A stretch of 64,000 nucleotides of DNA from Alviniconcha marisindica (GCA_018857735.1 JABMCL010000303.1:266001-330000); one strand, 5' to 3'; shown: positions 22,033-33,659, counted from the first letter of the stretch. The notes: generated by a model not told the origin, from the letters alone. Numbers and translations: made by a program.

Positions 22033-22849
22033 TTGGCGCCCCAATGTCAGGAATGCGGTTCTTTTTCCAACACTTGAATCTGAAACAGCTAGAATACCCT
22101 TGTATATGTACACAAGCAGGGGTGAACATACCTTCTTAACCCCCCCCCCCCCCCCATTATTTTATTACTGAACAAAAAGAAAAAGATCAACTTTAAAAAA
22201 AAGTATGACTTTAAACAGTTATTTTCAGCAACTGTCTTCTGGCCATTTTTTTCTTCTTCTTCTTTCTTTGTCTATTCCATTTTTCATCTTCTTTCTTTGT
22301 CCGTCTGCCTTCTTTGTTAGTATCAGTTAGTCATTTATTTACGCCTAACAAAGACACCTCTGTTGAAATGGCACAGTGCTTTTTGTATTCGTGTCCTGTC
22401 TTCCTTTGGTGAACATGTTTTTTATTTGTTCTTCACCACTTATAGTACGACATCACAAGCAGCAACAGGATACACGCAAGGCACTGCTAACAGGGAAAAA
22501 ATAAAAAGAAGAAAAAAGGGGCACAGACATGAATAACTTTTCAGCCTCGGTAGCATTTATCAAAGCCATATAATGCAGCATGAAACCACAACCAAGAGCA
22601 TGCAGTGATGAGGCAACTCTTTCCATAAGGGCCCAACAATTCAACGATGAGAATATTAATTTGCTGACACTAATGGTACTGTTAGGTTGTGCAACATGTC
22701 TTCATCTGTCTCAGGTCTCTGTTTGCTGCCCATTTTAAGTTGTGTAAATTAAGCTTTGCCTAGTCAGCATGCTTGTGTGTGTGGGTGCCAGTGCGTGTAT
22801 TTGTGTATGTGTGTATGTAGACATGTGTGTATGTGTCTGTCACGACAAA

Positions 22850-23195
22850 AGTCTGAAAAAAATCTGAAACAAGAATGACTGCCAGCATTTTAAAACACAC
22901 AAAAGGTTAAAAAGAACACTATTTATTATGACAAAACATAACACTACAGGCAAATTTTGTGGGTAAGCCCCTTTTTCAAGCTAAAAAAACAACACTTAAA
23001 TAACACTTAAACGGTGAAAAAGGAGATGTCTTGAACATAACAAAACAGCTCAACCAAAAGCAGGTAAGTATCCTACATTTCATTTTTCACTATTTAACTG
23101 TTGTTTAAACCTGTGTTGTTTTGTAGCTTGAAACAGAAGCTTACCCCCAAAATTTGCATGTTGTGTTTTGTTTTTAACCTTTTATGTGTTTGGAT
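22850..23195. mobile_element. Foldback (long inverted repeat) element, family F copy 1
   Basis: The left arm (about 22893-23020) contains CACAAAAGGTTAAAAAGAAC, CCCCTTTTTCAAGCT and CGGTGAAAAA; the right arm (about 23085-23195) carries their reverse complements, ending AACCTTTTATGTGTTTGGAT. No ORF lies between. The same arms recur at 62564-62905. It is a nonautonomous, MITE-like hairpin element. Confidence 0.85.
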
Positions 23196-23287
23196 TGAAT
23201 AAACATAATAATGTCTCATTTGAGCGGAACTAGTATCACATCATCAACAAACAAGTAGTTATTTTCAAGGTTTTACTTGGACCCTCC

Positions 23288-23371
23288 AGTCTTTCCCTCT
23301 GTATGCCATACTTTCCCTCTGTATGCCATACTTTCCCTCTGTATGCTACACTTTCCCTCTGTATGCCATAT
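23288..23371 (+). repeat. ~21-bp minisatellite
   Basis: Four copies of CTTTCCCTCTGTATGCCATA with minor changes. It is intronic. Confidence 0.9.
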
Positions 23372-25449
23372 GGGCTTTCTGCGTGGAATATTTTTTGTGA
23401 CATTTGACTGGCTGTCAGAGTTGGTCAGGTGACTGGCAGCTCAGGACCCAAATTCCAAGCACTGGTTTACGACATCCTTCCTCCAACCACTGCCATAGCT
23501 GATTACACCATAGGTCTCAAAAAACTGTCAGCTAACAAACAGTTTTTCACTGCTGCTCAAATGGCAGTAAACTTGTAACAGACGACTCAAATTATATCAG
23601 ACATTTCTTTTATATCTGACCATGTTGCTTATGCCAGCACAAATAAAACCAAAATTGAGACGGAACTATTTGTTTTACCCAGGGTGGTGCATCTCATTTT
23701 TACGTGACCGCGTTGGTGGACAGCTGTGCAGAGATAAAGCGTGCCCCTTCAGTGGCGTAACCAATTCCGGCAGAGTTTGGAGGGAGGTGCTAGAAAGCGA
23801 TGCCCAGAGTGTACCCAGAACCCTCTATACACCAATCACAGTAAACGCAAGGTAAGAAAACAGAAACAAAATCTGCACGATGCGTGTACGCAACACAAAA
23901 TGCAACCAAGCACAAACAGGGCAGCAGGCCGCTACGGTAGAATGAACCAGAATGAGATGTTCGATACATGTCTCTGTGCATTTGTGCCTTTATTTTCTAT
24001 CCCTCTTTTTTCTCTCTGTGCAAATTTTAATGTTTGTGTTCAGTCACATATCCATTTCTTTGCTTACTTTTTCATACCATGTCCATTTATATGTATTTCT
24101 TTTTATATATTTCTGCTTCTTCGCCCTAAACATGCTTAGGAACTGATATTCTACACAGTTTTGCGTATATATATATATGTTTGAAATATATGTGTATGTG
24201 TAGTATCAATAGAACTATTCGCTCATGGGTGAGGGTTGGATGCAAAAAGACCCTGTGTCTACTCCACTACCCTTGTAAAATAAATTCATTCACTCATTCT
24301 CCGTTACATTATCAGTCTGCATATCAGACTCCAACTGTGCAACCAGGGCCAGCAGGATGCCACTAAAGCCTGCTCTTAATACAGCTTTGCCGACTTGCTG
24401 TAGGCCCACTGACTTGGCAAATATGTCTTCGGTTACTTTGACTTTTAATATAAGTGCCCACATCTTTGGTGATTTACATGCATGCGGGCATGCCATGCAC
24501 TCTGAGACTCTCTCTCCCTCGCGTGTGTGCATGCGTGTGTGTGCATGCACAAGGGAATGCATGCATGTGTGTGCATGTTATCTTTTCTTTTTTTTAGTTT
24601 CTATTTTTTAAAGCTATAATTGTGATTTGTTTAAACAACTTTTTTTCTTCATGTAATATATATATATATGTTTCACGTTGAATTACCATACTTTTAGTTT
24701 TATTCATTTACATTTTACATTGATGGCATGTTTCAAAGCAAATTTCCTTCTAAGGACTATAAAGTATTCTCTTTTAAGGACAATAAAGTAGTATTATCTT
24801 ATCTTATTTACTGCAAAACTAGAAGTAAATCCACTCTTTTATTTCTCTTCTTGCAGCTGGGACAAGATGAGTTCCACACCATCCGCTGATGCTCCCACAG
24901 GGCAATACAAACATCCGTCTTATCCTGAGTGAGGGCAATTCTTCCTCCTATTTTCCAAAGGTCGAGACTTCAGGGTCAACAATGGCTGATGACCGAGTTC
25001 TGGCATAAACTGAGCAGCCAATCGGAAGTCAGCCAAGACTTTGCACAGTAAGATGTGTGTGGTGTTTTTTCGATGAAGAAAGGCCTTGGAGAAAGCACTG
25101 AAGGTAGACTGCCAAGCGACTTGGAACTACATTAAGAACACCCTTAAACTAGAGCAAAAAAACACACCCAGGGAGCTAGATACTAGAAAACGTCTGTTTC
25201 TACAACTTTGTACAAGCACACAAACATGCAACCAAGCACAAAAGCATGCCACTAAATCATAAAAATAAAACAGAGAGCAAGACGTTTGGGACATGCATAC
25301 ATCTGTTCTGTAACTTTACACAAGTGAACCAAGCATACAACCCAAAAAAGAGGCATTTTCCAAAAAAACAAAAACAGACAAACAAGCGACTGAGATGCAT
25401 GATACAGTTTTCATTCTATGAGAACAGCCAAGAATGATGCATCTCTCAC

Positions 25450-25479
25450 CAGAAGTACGCTGTTTCTTCACTTGCGGCT
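25450..25479 (-). CDS. BAP18: BAP18 30-bp microexon (exon 5, candidate)
   Basis: Minus-strand TTTTTCACAG, then 30 bp, then GTGAGA. In the frame set by exon 4 it encodes EPQVKKQRTS and returns exactly the same phase, so it can be skipped without breaking the frame. The peptide repeats the end of exon 4 (EPHSKKQKTS), suggesting it arose by duplication of that exon end and adds a second basic KKQ-type motif. It is called from splice sites and similarity; no independent homologue was recognised. Confidence 0.6.
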
Positions 25480-25624
25480 CTGTGAAAAATGAACGGCAAT
25501 TTTTCTTTCTTAAATAGTGGAAGGCAACAAGAGGAGGATTGTGGGTGGGGTGGGGGATGGGGGTGGATTTGTGGTAAGGGGTGGTGGTGGTCGGGATAGA
25601 GGGAGTGAGAGGGGAAAGGACAGA

Positions 25625-26105
25625 GAGGAGGTTAGTTAGTTAGTTAGTATTGGGATTTTAACATCCTGGGTGGTGGGGATACAGGGAGTGAGAGAGAAAG
25701 GACAGAGAGGAGGTTAGTTAGTTAGTTAGTCAGTATTGGGATTTTAACATCCCGTCTTCAGTAAGTGCCAGCCCTAGTCGGCACAAGTGTTGGAGCAGGC
25801 GGCAGCGTCCAGTCCTACGACAGAAGACGGTGGTCCGTTGCTGCCGCTCAAGGCAGTGGATCGGGCCCTTCCGGCATTCTGGGACGAGACCACAGCCCCC
25901 AAAGCACATTCTACAGTCAGCCCCCTCTTCAGAGAAGCGAGGATTCAGGAGTGGCCCCATGGAGCAAAGCCACACTGCCTGAACAGCTTTGGGGCAACGT
26001 GGAGGACTTTCTGAAGACCATAACCTTCATTCAGACCCCCAGACTGACCATTTGCAGCAGAACCATGCTCAGAAACAGAAGAAGAAGATCCTGTCTACCA
26101 CACAG
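25625..26105 (-). mobile_element. Probable SINE-like interspersed repeat with (TAAC)n tail
   Basis: On the minus strand an even-GC body ends in GACGGGATGTTAAAATCCCA then ATAC and a (TAAC)n tail. A second, body-less end with the same tail sits at 25630-25670. The ending style resembles molluscan SINE/LINE tails. I do not recognise the body. Confidence 0.5.
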
Positions 26106-26138
26106 GGTTGTCACCTCTGGGTGATCTGAGAGAGAGGG

Positions 26139-26181
26139 GGGAGGGGAATGAGAGAGAGAGAGGGAAAGGAGAGAGAGGGGG

Positions 26182-26263
<82 letters not shown>
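26139..26263. repeat. (GA)n microsatellite
   Basis: Interrupted AG/GAGG repeats in a BAP18 intron. Confidence 0.95.
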
Positions 26264-26265
<2 letters not shown>

Positions 26266-26274
26266 ACAGAGACT

Positions 26275-27200
26275 GATTCACCAACAACAGACAAAACACA
26301 GTTCAAGTAACACAGAGTAGGCATGAAGCCCCTTGCTCAGCACTTCTGAACAGAACTACGCACACACACAAAAAAACTCAAGTCACAAGGGAGAGACGGA
26401 ATGGAGTGGACTTTTTAAGCTGACACACAGGAAAACAAGAACCATATTTAATTTGCTTTGTAACAGCCTGAGCAGATCTACACCAGGAGAGGGAGGTGAT
26501 GCTTCAAGCACGAGACCATCCCCAAAGCATGCGTCAGTACGCCCAGCTGGAGCTCATTACCTGAAGTTTTCTGTTTCTTGCTGTGAGGTTCAGATGTGGC
26601 GCTGACAGTTTTCATGGGCACCTTGGTGGCTGTGGTTGCTGGGGGCTGTAAGCCTGCATCTTCGTACGCTTTCCTCTTCAGCTGATTGCGAATCTGCGAT
26701 CTGTCATCACAGGTAAGGACGGGGGACACGGTTCATTTGCATTTTCAAGGAAACACTAGTCTGAGCTTTTTTCCAACATTTAGGATCATCACAGTAGGCA
26801 AACATAACACCTCACCACCACATAGGACTCTGTAGCAGTTTTCTTGTGACTGCTGTGCTTAACTCGAGTAAAGCAACCCCAGCTACCCACGTAAGATTTA
26901 ACGGAGAGTAAGAAGGAAAAAAAAAAGGGGCAGTGTGTTGATACATGCTGCTATAAGATTAACTGAGACTGAGAGTTTAAAAAAGAAGAAGTTCAGTGTG
27001 TTGATACATGTTTTTATATGACTCAGGAACAAATAATGGATGCCATGAACGTGAAAATTAAATGATGAAGAGCAGAGGACTGACATACCAACAACAGATG
27101 AAACACAGTTGAAGTAAGACATGGCAGACATGAAGCCCTTGCTCAGCACAGCTAAAAAGAACGACGCACAGAAAACCCAAACCCAAGTCACAAGGGATAA
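26275..27200 (+). repeat. ~115-bp direct repeat, copies at 26279 and 27088
   Basis: Both copies share CCAACAACAGA, AAACACAGTT, GGCATGAAGCC or its GACATGAAGCCC equivalent, TTGCTCAGCAC and AAGTCACAAGGGA. They flank BAP18 exon 4 on either side. Confidence 0.85.
26561..26700 (-). CDS. BAP18: BAP18 exon 4 (end of SANT-like domain and basic linker)
   Basis: It starts after GTGATGACAG with one base that completes Val, then SQIRNQLKRKAYEDAGLQPP, ATTATKVPMKTVSATSEPHS and KKQKTS, donor GTAATG. It matches the human block QIKATVKRKVYEDSG followed by a Pro/Lys-rich linker and KKQK. The KRK and KKQK clusters look like nuclear localisation signals. It ends with one base over, compatible with the microexon or with exon 6. 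Confidence 0.95.
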
Positions 27201-27293
27201 ACCTAAAAAATTATGGCCTTGAGTAAGAAATATGTGGAATGAAAGACAGAACAGGGAGGTATATATATATATGAAAGAACAAGAGGAGGAGGG

Positions 27294-27295
27294 AT

Positions 27296-27326
<31 letters not shown>

Positions 27327-27337
27327 GGGGGGGGAGT
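27294..27337. repeat. (GT)n plus poly-G tract beside BAP18 exon 3 donor
   Basis: A GT run grades into about 26 G in a row, starting ~27 nt inside the intron beyond the exon 3 donor. On the transcribed strand of BAP18 this is poly-C. Confidence 0.95.
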
Positions 27338-27363
27338 GAGTGGGGAAGGAGCGGACTACTCAC

Positions 27364-27465
27364 ACTGTTCTGCTCTTGATGACCTCGCTGATCTTGTTCA
27401 GGTCCTCCCCAAACTTCTTCACAGAGGAGCGCAGCATCTCGATCTCCTGGTCTGTCCACTTCCCC
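27364..27465 (-). CDS. BAP18: BAP18 exon 3 (SANT/Myb-like domain)
   Basis: Acceptor TTTTCTCAG then GKWTDQEIEMLRSSVKKFGE, DLNKISEVIKSRT and donor GTGAGT. This is the SANT-like helix set of BAP18 (human KWTETEIEMLRAAVKRFGDD). It joins exon 2 through a split Gly codon and exon 4 through a split Val codon. The Trp and the spacing of acidic and basic residues follow the family. In mammals the protein reads H3K4me3-linked chromatin as part of NURF/MLL complexes; that role here is inferred. Confidence 0.96.
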
Positions 27466-27539
27466 CTGAGAAAAAAATGACCAAACATAACTGCGGGGCC
27501 AGTTACACTGAACAAAACATTCCAGGCTGAGACAAACAC

Positions 27540-28075
27540 AAGGTGCACTCAGCTCAGCTCCCCTCTGGAATAGGGCTGAGTGCAGCTCGCATTCCACTGT
27601 ACACCATCTGCTGTCTGGAAGTGGAAGTGGAGCACAGAGCTGTGGTCTGGAGGTGCAGCAGACAGAGGATGGTGTTTGGAGCAATACTGGTACTAAACTT
27701 CTGACTAAAATCTGGTTCTGGGTTGAGACAAATGCGAGCTGCACTCAGCTTGGCTCACCTGTAGAACAACAGGGCTCACATTCCATTGTCCACCATTTGC
27801 TGTCTGGAAGTGGAACACAGAGCTGTGATCTGGAGGTACAGCAGAGAGACAACCGTGTTTGGAACAATAAATGAATAATGATTCTAAACTTCTGACTAAA
27901 ATCTGGTCCTGGGTTGAGACAAATGCGAGCTGCACTCAGCTCAGTTCAGCTGTAGAACAGGGCTCATGTCCAGAAGTGAAACACAGCGCTGTGGTCTGGA
28001 GGTACAGCAGAGAGACAACAGTGTTTGGAACAATAATGATGCTAAGCTTCTGACTCAGATCTGGTTCAGATCGCA
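27540..28075 (+). repeat. ~185-bp tandem repeat, three diverged units
   Basis: Units beginning near 27540, 27725 and 27915 share TGCACTCAGCT, AGCTGTGGTCTGGAGGT-type, CAGCAGAGAGACAAC, GTTTGGA and CTTCTGACTAAAATCTGGT. They lie in the BAP18 intron between exons 2 and 3. Confidence 0.85.
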
Positions 28076-28904
28076 CGTAAATGTAGCACAGGCTTGATCT
28101 GGGCCATAGTGCTATTCTCGTGGCCCCTCTATAAACATTACGCAGTACACATGTGCTCACAGGCACTTCTGGGCTTATGCAGGGGTACATTCTGACTGGA
28201 AGTAGAGGCACACAGACCACTCTAAAGTCAAGCAAAAGTGGTCTTAAAACCAAAGAGAGGTAATCTTTGGTTAGGGGTTTACTTACATGGAAATATATTT
28301 ATGACCTTAACTTTAAGGTAAAAAAAAAAAGGGGTGGGGTGGATCTTAAAAGTGGAGTATTCTCAGTTTCATCAGCAGGGTTTCCCCTACGTAAAATATA
28401 ACGTACATTCATTTGTTAGTCTTTCTGACTTCTGCAAGCAACCTGTAGATCATACTTAAAGTCCTACTCCTAGGATATTATCAGTTATGATCTCTTTTCA
28501 TTCCACATGCACGACAGACAACTGGTGCTTCCTGCCCTGCCTTGGTGATAGACTGGGTTTTGCAGGTTTGAATGAATACTGAATGAATGAATGGATAATT
28601 TATAATGCGCATGAAAAAACTTCCAGTTCCATGGAGGAATATTTATGTATTTTCCCAGTGCATGGGTTGGGGGACAAACACACCTGTAGCATTTTACACT
28701 TTTAGGGTTGATGGGTAATAACAGTATGATGACCAAAGATAAGTTTGCAGTGAATATTTGGTATAGCATCACTGTTCAACTCTGAGGACAACTGAGTATG
28801 AATCTCCCACAGCCTGTGGTGACATGTGAGTTGGACTCTTGGGTGACAATCTCCATATTTTGTTGTCTTATAAGTTATATATATTATATATATATATTTT
28901 TTTT

Positions 28905-29050
28905 TGTATACTACTTTATGTAAATTGTTTTGGTAGGACTCTGCTCTAAATGTGTATAGAATATCATATTTAGGTTAATATGTATCATGTGAACGCTCAG
29001 GGCGTTGATGAGCGCATGATAAATGAACATTATTATTATAATAATAATAA
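28905..29050 (+). mobile_element. Interspersed repeat family E, copy 1
   Basis: ACTTTATGTAAATTGTTTTG, AGAATATCATATTTAGGTTA and GATGAGCGCATGATAAATG are shared almost without change with 44489-44628. It ends in (ATT)n, as a retroposon tail would. Confidence 0.85.
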
Positions 29051-29564
29051 TATTAGGATAGATAATAAGGTGTGTTCTGCACAAAATAATATTAGAAGAC
29101 AGAACATGTGTGGGGGAAGGGGGAGAGTTGATGTAGTGTAGCCCAATGGGGACAGTGGGGAGGGGGGTTCTTACCCAAGTTGTGACAGGTCACATGAACA
29201 GGTTTTAAATTAGAACACATTTTTTTTCAAAGCTATTTTTGGTTTGGTTTAGTTAAAAGTTCTACAAAGAACAATAACAATATGCTTTGTTCATCCCAGT
29301 GGGAAATTAATGCTGTCGTTCGATCTTAATTTACATTAACACACTACTAAGATATAGTAAGAACTGAATTTCACTATCTCAAAATCAAATAATCAAAGTC
29401 ATGAAACACACACACACATACACACTCTTAGAAATACACCCCCATATCGTGCAGATCTCTTTTCAACTTTTAAGGCCTGTGACTCTTGTGTGAGCATGGT
29501 CTATTAACATAACTTCATAAGTGTGTCATGAGCGCTTTTTATATAATTATATAATTTATAATAA

Positions 29565-29740
29565 ACCAATCAATCAGTCTTTTATTTTATGTCTGTTCAC
29601 ATCGAGATGATATTAGACAAGAACACCAACAACAAAAATATTATATTATACTAATTTACCCACAGGACTATGAACAATCAATTTAACAATAATTATGATC
29701 GATAACATCAGTATTATACAAAATATCTATAATAAATCAA
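29565..29740 (-). mobile_element. 3' end of a LINE, copy 1
   Basis: The block with CTTTTATTTTATGTCTGTTC, then ACATCGAGATGA, and ACAGGACTATGAACAATCAA, then AACATCAGTATTATAC and AAAATATCT matches 63265-63435 in the same orientation. Both are flanked by ATCAATCA-type tails. This copy keeps only the last ~170 bp and sits just upstream (on the plus strand) of BAP18 exon 2. Confidence 0.8.
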
Positions 29741-29776
29741 CATTACAATCACATGACCAATACTTTGACTGCTTAC

Positions 29777-29871
29777 CCGCTGGTGTTTTGCTCAGCAGTG
29801 GGGTGAAGTTGCATGGTAAGTTCCCCCAGCTTACTGAAGGCTTGCCCTGCAGCCGTGAATATCTCACCAAC
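29777..29871 (-). CDS. BAP18: BAP18 exon 2
   Basis: Acceptor AAACCTACAG then VGEIFTAAGQAFSKLGELTM, QLHPTAEQNTS and donor GTAAGC. It matches the human N-terminus VGEIFSAAGAAFTKLGELTMQL nearly residue for residue. Phase 0 in, 2 out. Confidence 0.97.
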
Positions 29872-30070
29872 CTGTAGGTTTCATTCAAGTCAAACAATAT
29901 AGAATTAACAGCCATCAAATTCACATGCTACTACTAGTACTACTAGTTATAATCCTGGTAGGTTTCATTCAAGTCAAATAATACAGAATTAACAGCTATC
30001 ATTATCAAATTCATATGTTACTAGACTAAAACTTTATAATCCTAATTCATCTCATGTAAACTTGTGAAAC

Positions 30071-30155
30071 ACTAGTCACTCGTGTAAAATCACATGCGAA
30101 CACAATGAGTCTGCTCAAGACCGAAAATAGTGCTATATAAAAAGCGATCAACAAC
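30071..30155 (+). mobile_element. 3' fragment of SINE family A
   Basis: CACTAGTCACTCGTGTA, CACAATGAGTCTGCTCAAGA and TGCTATATAAAAAGCGATCA match the 3' part of the full SINE at 36151-36626, with more divergence and a poor tail. Confidence 0.8.
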
Positions 30156-30159
30156 TAGA

Positions 30160-30295
30160 ATCAACACACAATGGAGTTAATCAGTGCTTGAAAGATGACA
30201 CAACAACAAACACCTGAGTCGCCTACGGTAACTCTCACCTGGCATGTGAGTAAATACAAGGTACATAAACTCCACCAGAGGTAAATACTCCAAGT
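30160..30295 (-). repeat. Interspersed repeat (family G), copy 2
   Basis: GAATCAACACACAA, CGCCTACGGTAACTCTCACC and AAATACAAGGTACATAAACT match the right arm of the inverted pair at 57164-57270. Confidence 0.8.
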
Positions 30296-30489
30296 CCAAC
30301 ATCATTAACTAGAACTCTTTTCTTTCTTTTTTTTCTTTTTACCCTTCTTCCAGATCTAAATATAATGCCTCAACAATTAACTACTTGCTTGTTTTTTCCT
30401 CGCTTCGACCAAAAATTGATATAACTTTTATATCATGATAATTTGACACATAACTCTCCAAGCTACTAAACTTATCTCCCCTGTCCAGT

Positions 30490-30622
30490 ACTAGAAATCT
30501 CAGGGCGGGCGCAAAGCCTAGCACATAATAGCCACCCATGCATTTGGTGACCACACTCGATCGTGCTTAACACTGGCTTTCGAGAGTGAATGCTCTTGCT
30601 TGCGCCACTGACTCTCCTAAGT
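30490..30622 (-). repeat. Interspersed repeat family D, copy 1
   Basis: GCAAAGCCTAGCACATA, GCCACCCATGCA, TGGTGACCACA and GAGTGAATGCTCTTGC are shared with 62141-62278 (same strand) and 61384-61510 (opposite strand). It lies between BAP18 exon 1 and exon 2. Confidence 0.75.
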
Positions 30623-30875
30623 TTTCAAGGCCTATCACTCCTTACAAAACTTGCGTGTTCACAGCGCAGGATTCACACATACATACACTATACAGTGCAT
30701 ACACCATTCAGTAAAACGTGTATTTTTTAAGCAGATAAGGCAGCATAATATCTGACTGATTCGTATTAGAAAAAGAAAGAAAGAAAGAATAAGATTGAGA
30801 GAGAGCGAGAGAGAGAGTGCCGGAATGATCATCAACATGATTGTGGGCATCTAAGGAAAGAAGAAGAGAGATCAC

Positions 30876-30893
30876 CTTGCTAGCAGAATTCAT
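30876..30893 (-). CDS. BAP18: BAP18 exon 1 (start codon)
   Basis: ATG (30891-30893) AAT TCT GCT AGC AAG then donor GTGATC encodes MNSASK, matching human MTSAST before VGEIF. The exon ends in phase 0 as exon 2 requires. The start is chosen on family alignment; the codon context GATCAGCATGA is acceptable. The 5' UTR and promoter lie upstream (towards 31060). I see no TATA box, which suits a housekeeping chromatin gene. Confidence 0.9.
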
Positions 30894-31059
30894 GCTGATC
30901 AAGCCTTTGACGTTTGACGCCAGACGAACACAACACCAAACACTGGAAACTAAAGCCAGAAGAATTAGATCTGTAATGTTGTTACCGCCAAGATCGTAGA
31001 CCGACCACAGTTGTCAACAAAATAAATTCTAAAACGTACCGGATGTACCCAAACGGTTA

Positions 31060-31565
31060 CACGGAAGTAACGCCTGTTGTTTGCAACAAATTGGTTAAAA
31101 AAATAATAGTTTTACGGGAACAGTGGAATAGTCCTGAAAATTACGACACAAATTCATTTTTACTACACCGGGGTAATGTCAACCAAATTTTTGATCAGTA
31201 CTTCAAAATATTTAATTATTGAGTTCTTGCCATTTAGGAGCACATACTATGTAAGAATTTGTTGTGACGCGCACCATTTAGAGTCACGGCCCCTGTATGA
31301 AATGGCTGTTTGTGTCGGCGTCTGCGAGGGGCTGCTTCCGTAGATGGTGTTGCAAACCAACTCTGGCCGTTATCATCATCATGGTAATGCTTGGCTCCCT
31401 CGACTCTTTATCTCTGTCTGGAAAGTAAATTGATAATGTCGGGATCTTCCCGGTCCGTTGGTCACTACTAGTAGTACTAAGTACTGGTAATACTAGACAT
31501 CTCATTGCTTGAGAATCCCGCAAAGATAGCTTGGTGGTATCTGTGTAATGTTTTCTCACTTTCTG

Positions 31566-31628
<63 letters not shown>

Positions 31629-31798
31629 TAGTCATTATATACTTCTTTTATACATGTGCTATTTTTCTGAATTGGAGCTCATAGCCCATTACAAAGCAAA
31701 GAACCAAAACACAGTTAAAAGAAACTTCCGCAAGCACACATGCATGCACATACACATACACATACACACACAGTGCACGTACACTCACACACAAGCAT

Positions 31799-31860
<62 letters not shown>

Positions 31861-32030
31861 AATAGGGATGGCTTGAAGAGGTGAGATTTTAAAGATCATA
31901 TTAAAGATGTGAGTGTGTTTGATAATCTAACTTTACAAAGGAACATTGTTCTAGACAACAGCAGTCAAGTATTTATCCATTATTATCATTTATATTAGTA
32001 TATTATTAGTGCATTTTGGGTTATTTAAAC
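31060..32030. other. Upstream region of BAP18, no gene seen
   Basis: The stretch holds the probable BAP18 promoter at its left edge, a pure (TC)n run (31568-31624) and a (CA)n run (31800-31857). I see no coding exon on either strand. Confidence 0.6.
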
Positions 32031-33005
32031 ATAGCAGTATAGATGGCAGTGTAGCTTACCAGTTACAGTAATTTTCTGACTGGTTTCTGTGAACCACTTT
32101 CATTACCTTATAAATACAAGTTATAGATGTCACACTGGTTTAAAACATGTGTAGCATGGTCTCTACATCAGATGATCTTATTTCAACATAGTAGTATAGA
32201 TGGCAGTGTATCTTACCACTATATACCAGTTACAGTAATTTTCTGATGGGTTTCTGTGAACCACTTTAACTGCTTTATAAATTATAGTTATAGTATAGCG
32301 TATAGACCATTCCCATGAGAGGCGGAAGGCGGAAGTTTGTTGACTGGGACGTTCCGGTGGCTATGGGTATGATAGGCAATGCCATTTGTTAAAATGCAGG
32401 TTAGGTTAGTTGTTGATGAATTAACTTTATGAATTAATTTGTCAATGCTTGCAGTCATGTGTGATTATTTCTGTCACTTATTGTAAGCTGAACATTTCCC
32501 ACTCTTCTTTGAGTAGCTGTGCTCACTGTCTTTGAAGGAATCACTAGTCAAGCAGCTTAGGATCACATTAAAAAAACTCATAACTTGAGTCTAACATTGT
32601 GTGTGTGTATGTGTGTGTGTGAGGCTAATTTTACAAATAAACATATGATTTTAAATGTAGTCTTAGTTAATAAATTATACTTGAGATGTGAATTGATTTG
32701 ATCAAACTGTAACATTAGTTACAGTGAGGCAGCATGGTCTTCAGTGCTGCATTTATGTGTAATACTTGGTTGTTGCTACAACTATTATGAGATGCGCCTG
32801 TTTCTGTGTGTTTATTGTGAGTACAGCAGCTGTTTACCTGTGTGTTTAGTTTGAATATGCCTGTTGACCTGTGTTTATACTTTTGTCTGTTCTTATTCTC
32901 TCTCTCTCTTTTTTAATTTTCTTTATTATATATATATATATAATTTCAGTTTCATCGGTATTCGTATTTACGTTTGCTTCTGTGTTTTCTTTCTTTGTGA
33001 GTTTT

Positions 33006-33057
<52 letters not shown>

Positions 33058-33320
33058 ACAGGCAATCCATGAAGTAAGGCATTTCATGAAATGCCTAAAA
33101 ATGTACCATACTTTTAAATCTAAAAATTAATGTTTGCCAAGTGAAATGACCGTGCACTCGCCGCTGTTGAACGGCAGCCAGACGTCCCACTCGGAAAGGG
33201 GCTATACTCATACCAAACTCATGCCTCGCTCGTGGGAATGGTCTATACAAGTTTAGATGTCACACTGGTTTAAAAGATGTGTAGCAAGATCACTGGTCTG
33301 TACATCAGATGCTCAGTACA
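32030..33320 (+). repeat. ~150-bp tandem duplication, second copy split by an insertion
   Basis: Copy 1 (about 32036-32180) contains AGTATAGATGGCAGTGTA, GTTACAGTAATTTTCTGA, GTTTCTGTGAACCACTTT and GATGTCACACTGGTTTAAAA. Copy 2 starts at about 32190, runs to ~32290, and resumes at 33248 with AGTTTAGATGTCACACTGG. The gap in copy 2 is the TIR element at 32301-33247. Confidence 0.88.
32301..33247. mobile_element. ~950-bp TIR element (nonautonomous DNA transposon)
   Basis: The ends are 19-bp inverted repeats with one mismatch: TATAGACCATTCCCATGAG at left and CTCGTGGGAATGGTCTATA at right. Similarity between the ends continues more weakly inward (GTGGGACGT blocks). It interrupts a duplication, which fixes its borders to within a few bases. 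No transposase frame is present; the interior is AT-rich and contains a pure (TA)n run at 33008-33054. The superfamily is not assigned. Confidence 0.85.
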
Positions 33321-33659
33321 TGGATCAGTTCACACAACAATTCTGAAAATACAAGGTGACTAAAACTGAATGAATCAATAACACAAACTGTAGGGCTGAA
33401 CAAACCATTCACAACTGAAGAGTTCATCTTGGCTTCTGAGTTGTCACCCCCTCCTCTTCTTCCCCCCCCCCCCCCCCCCCCCCCGAGAAAACAACTATCC
33501 TCACCCACTCCCGTTACCCCCCTTCTCTATCATCCTCTCTGTCTCTCCCCGTGCCCCTTCCCCTGTCCCCCCCCCCCCCCCTTTGTTGTTTTTCTTAGGT
33601 TATTATCATCATTACCACCATACAGACACTAATGCACACATAAATGCAATCGCCAATGC

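Noticed and set aside
25765..26124. 119-codon plus-strand frame MPALVGTSVGAGGS...
   Set aside because: It lies over a probable interspersed repeat with a (TAAC)n tail on the other strand; no domain recognised.
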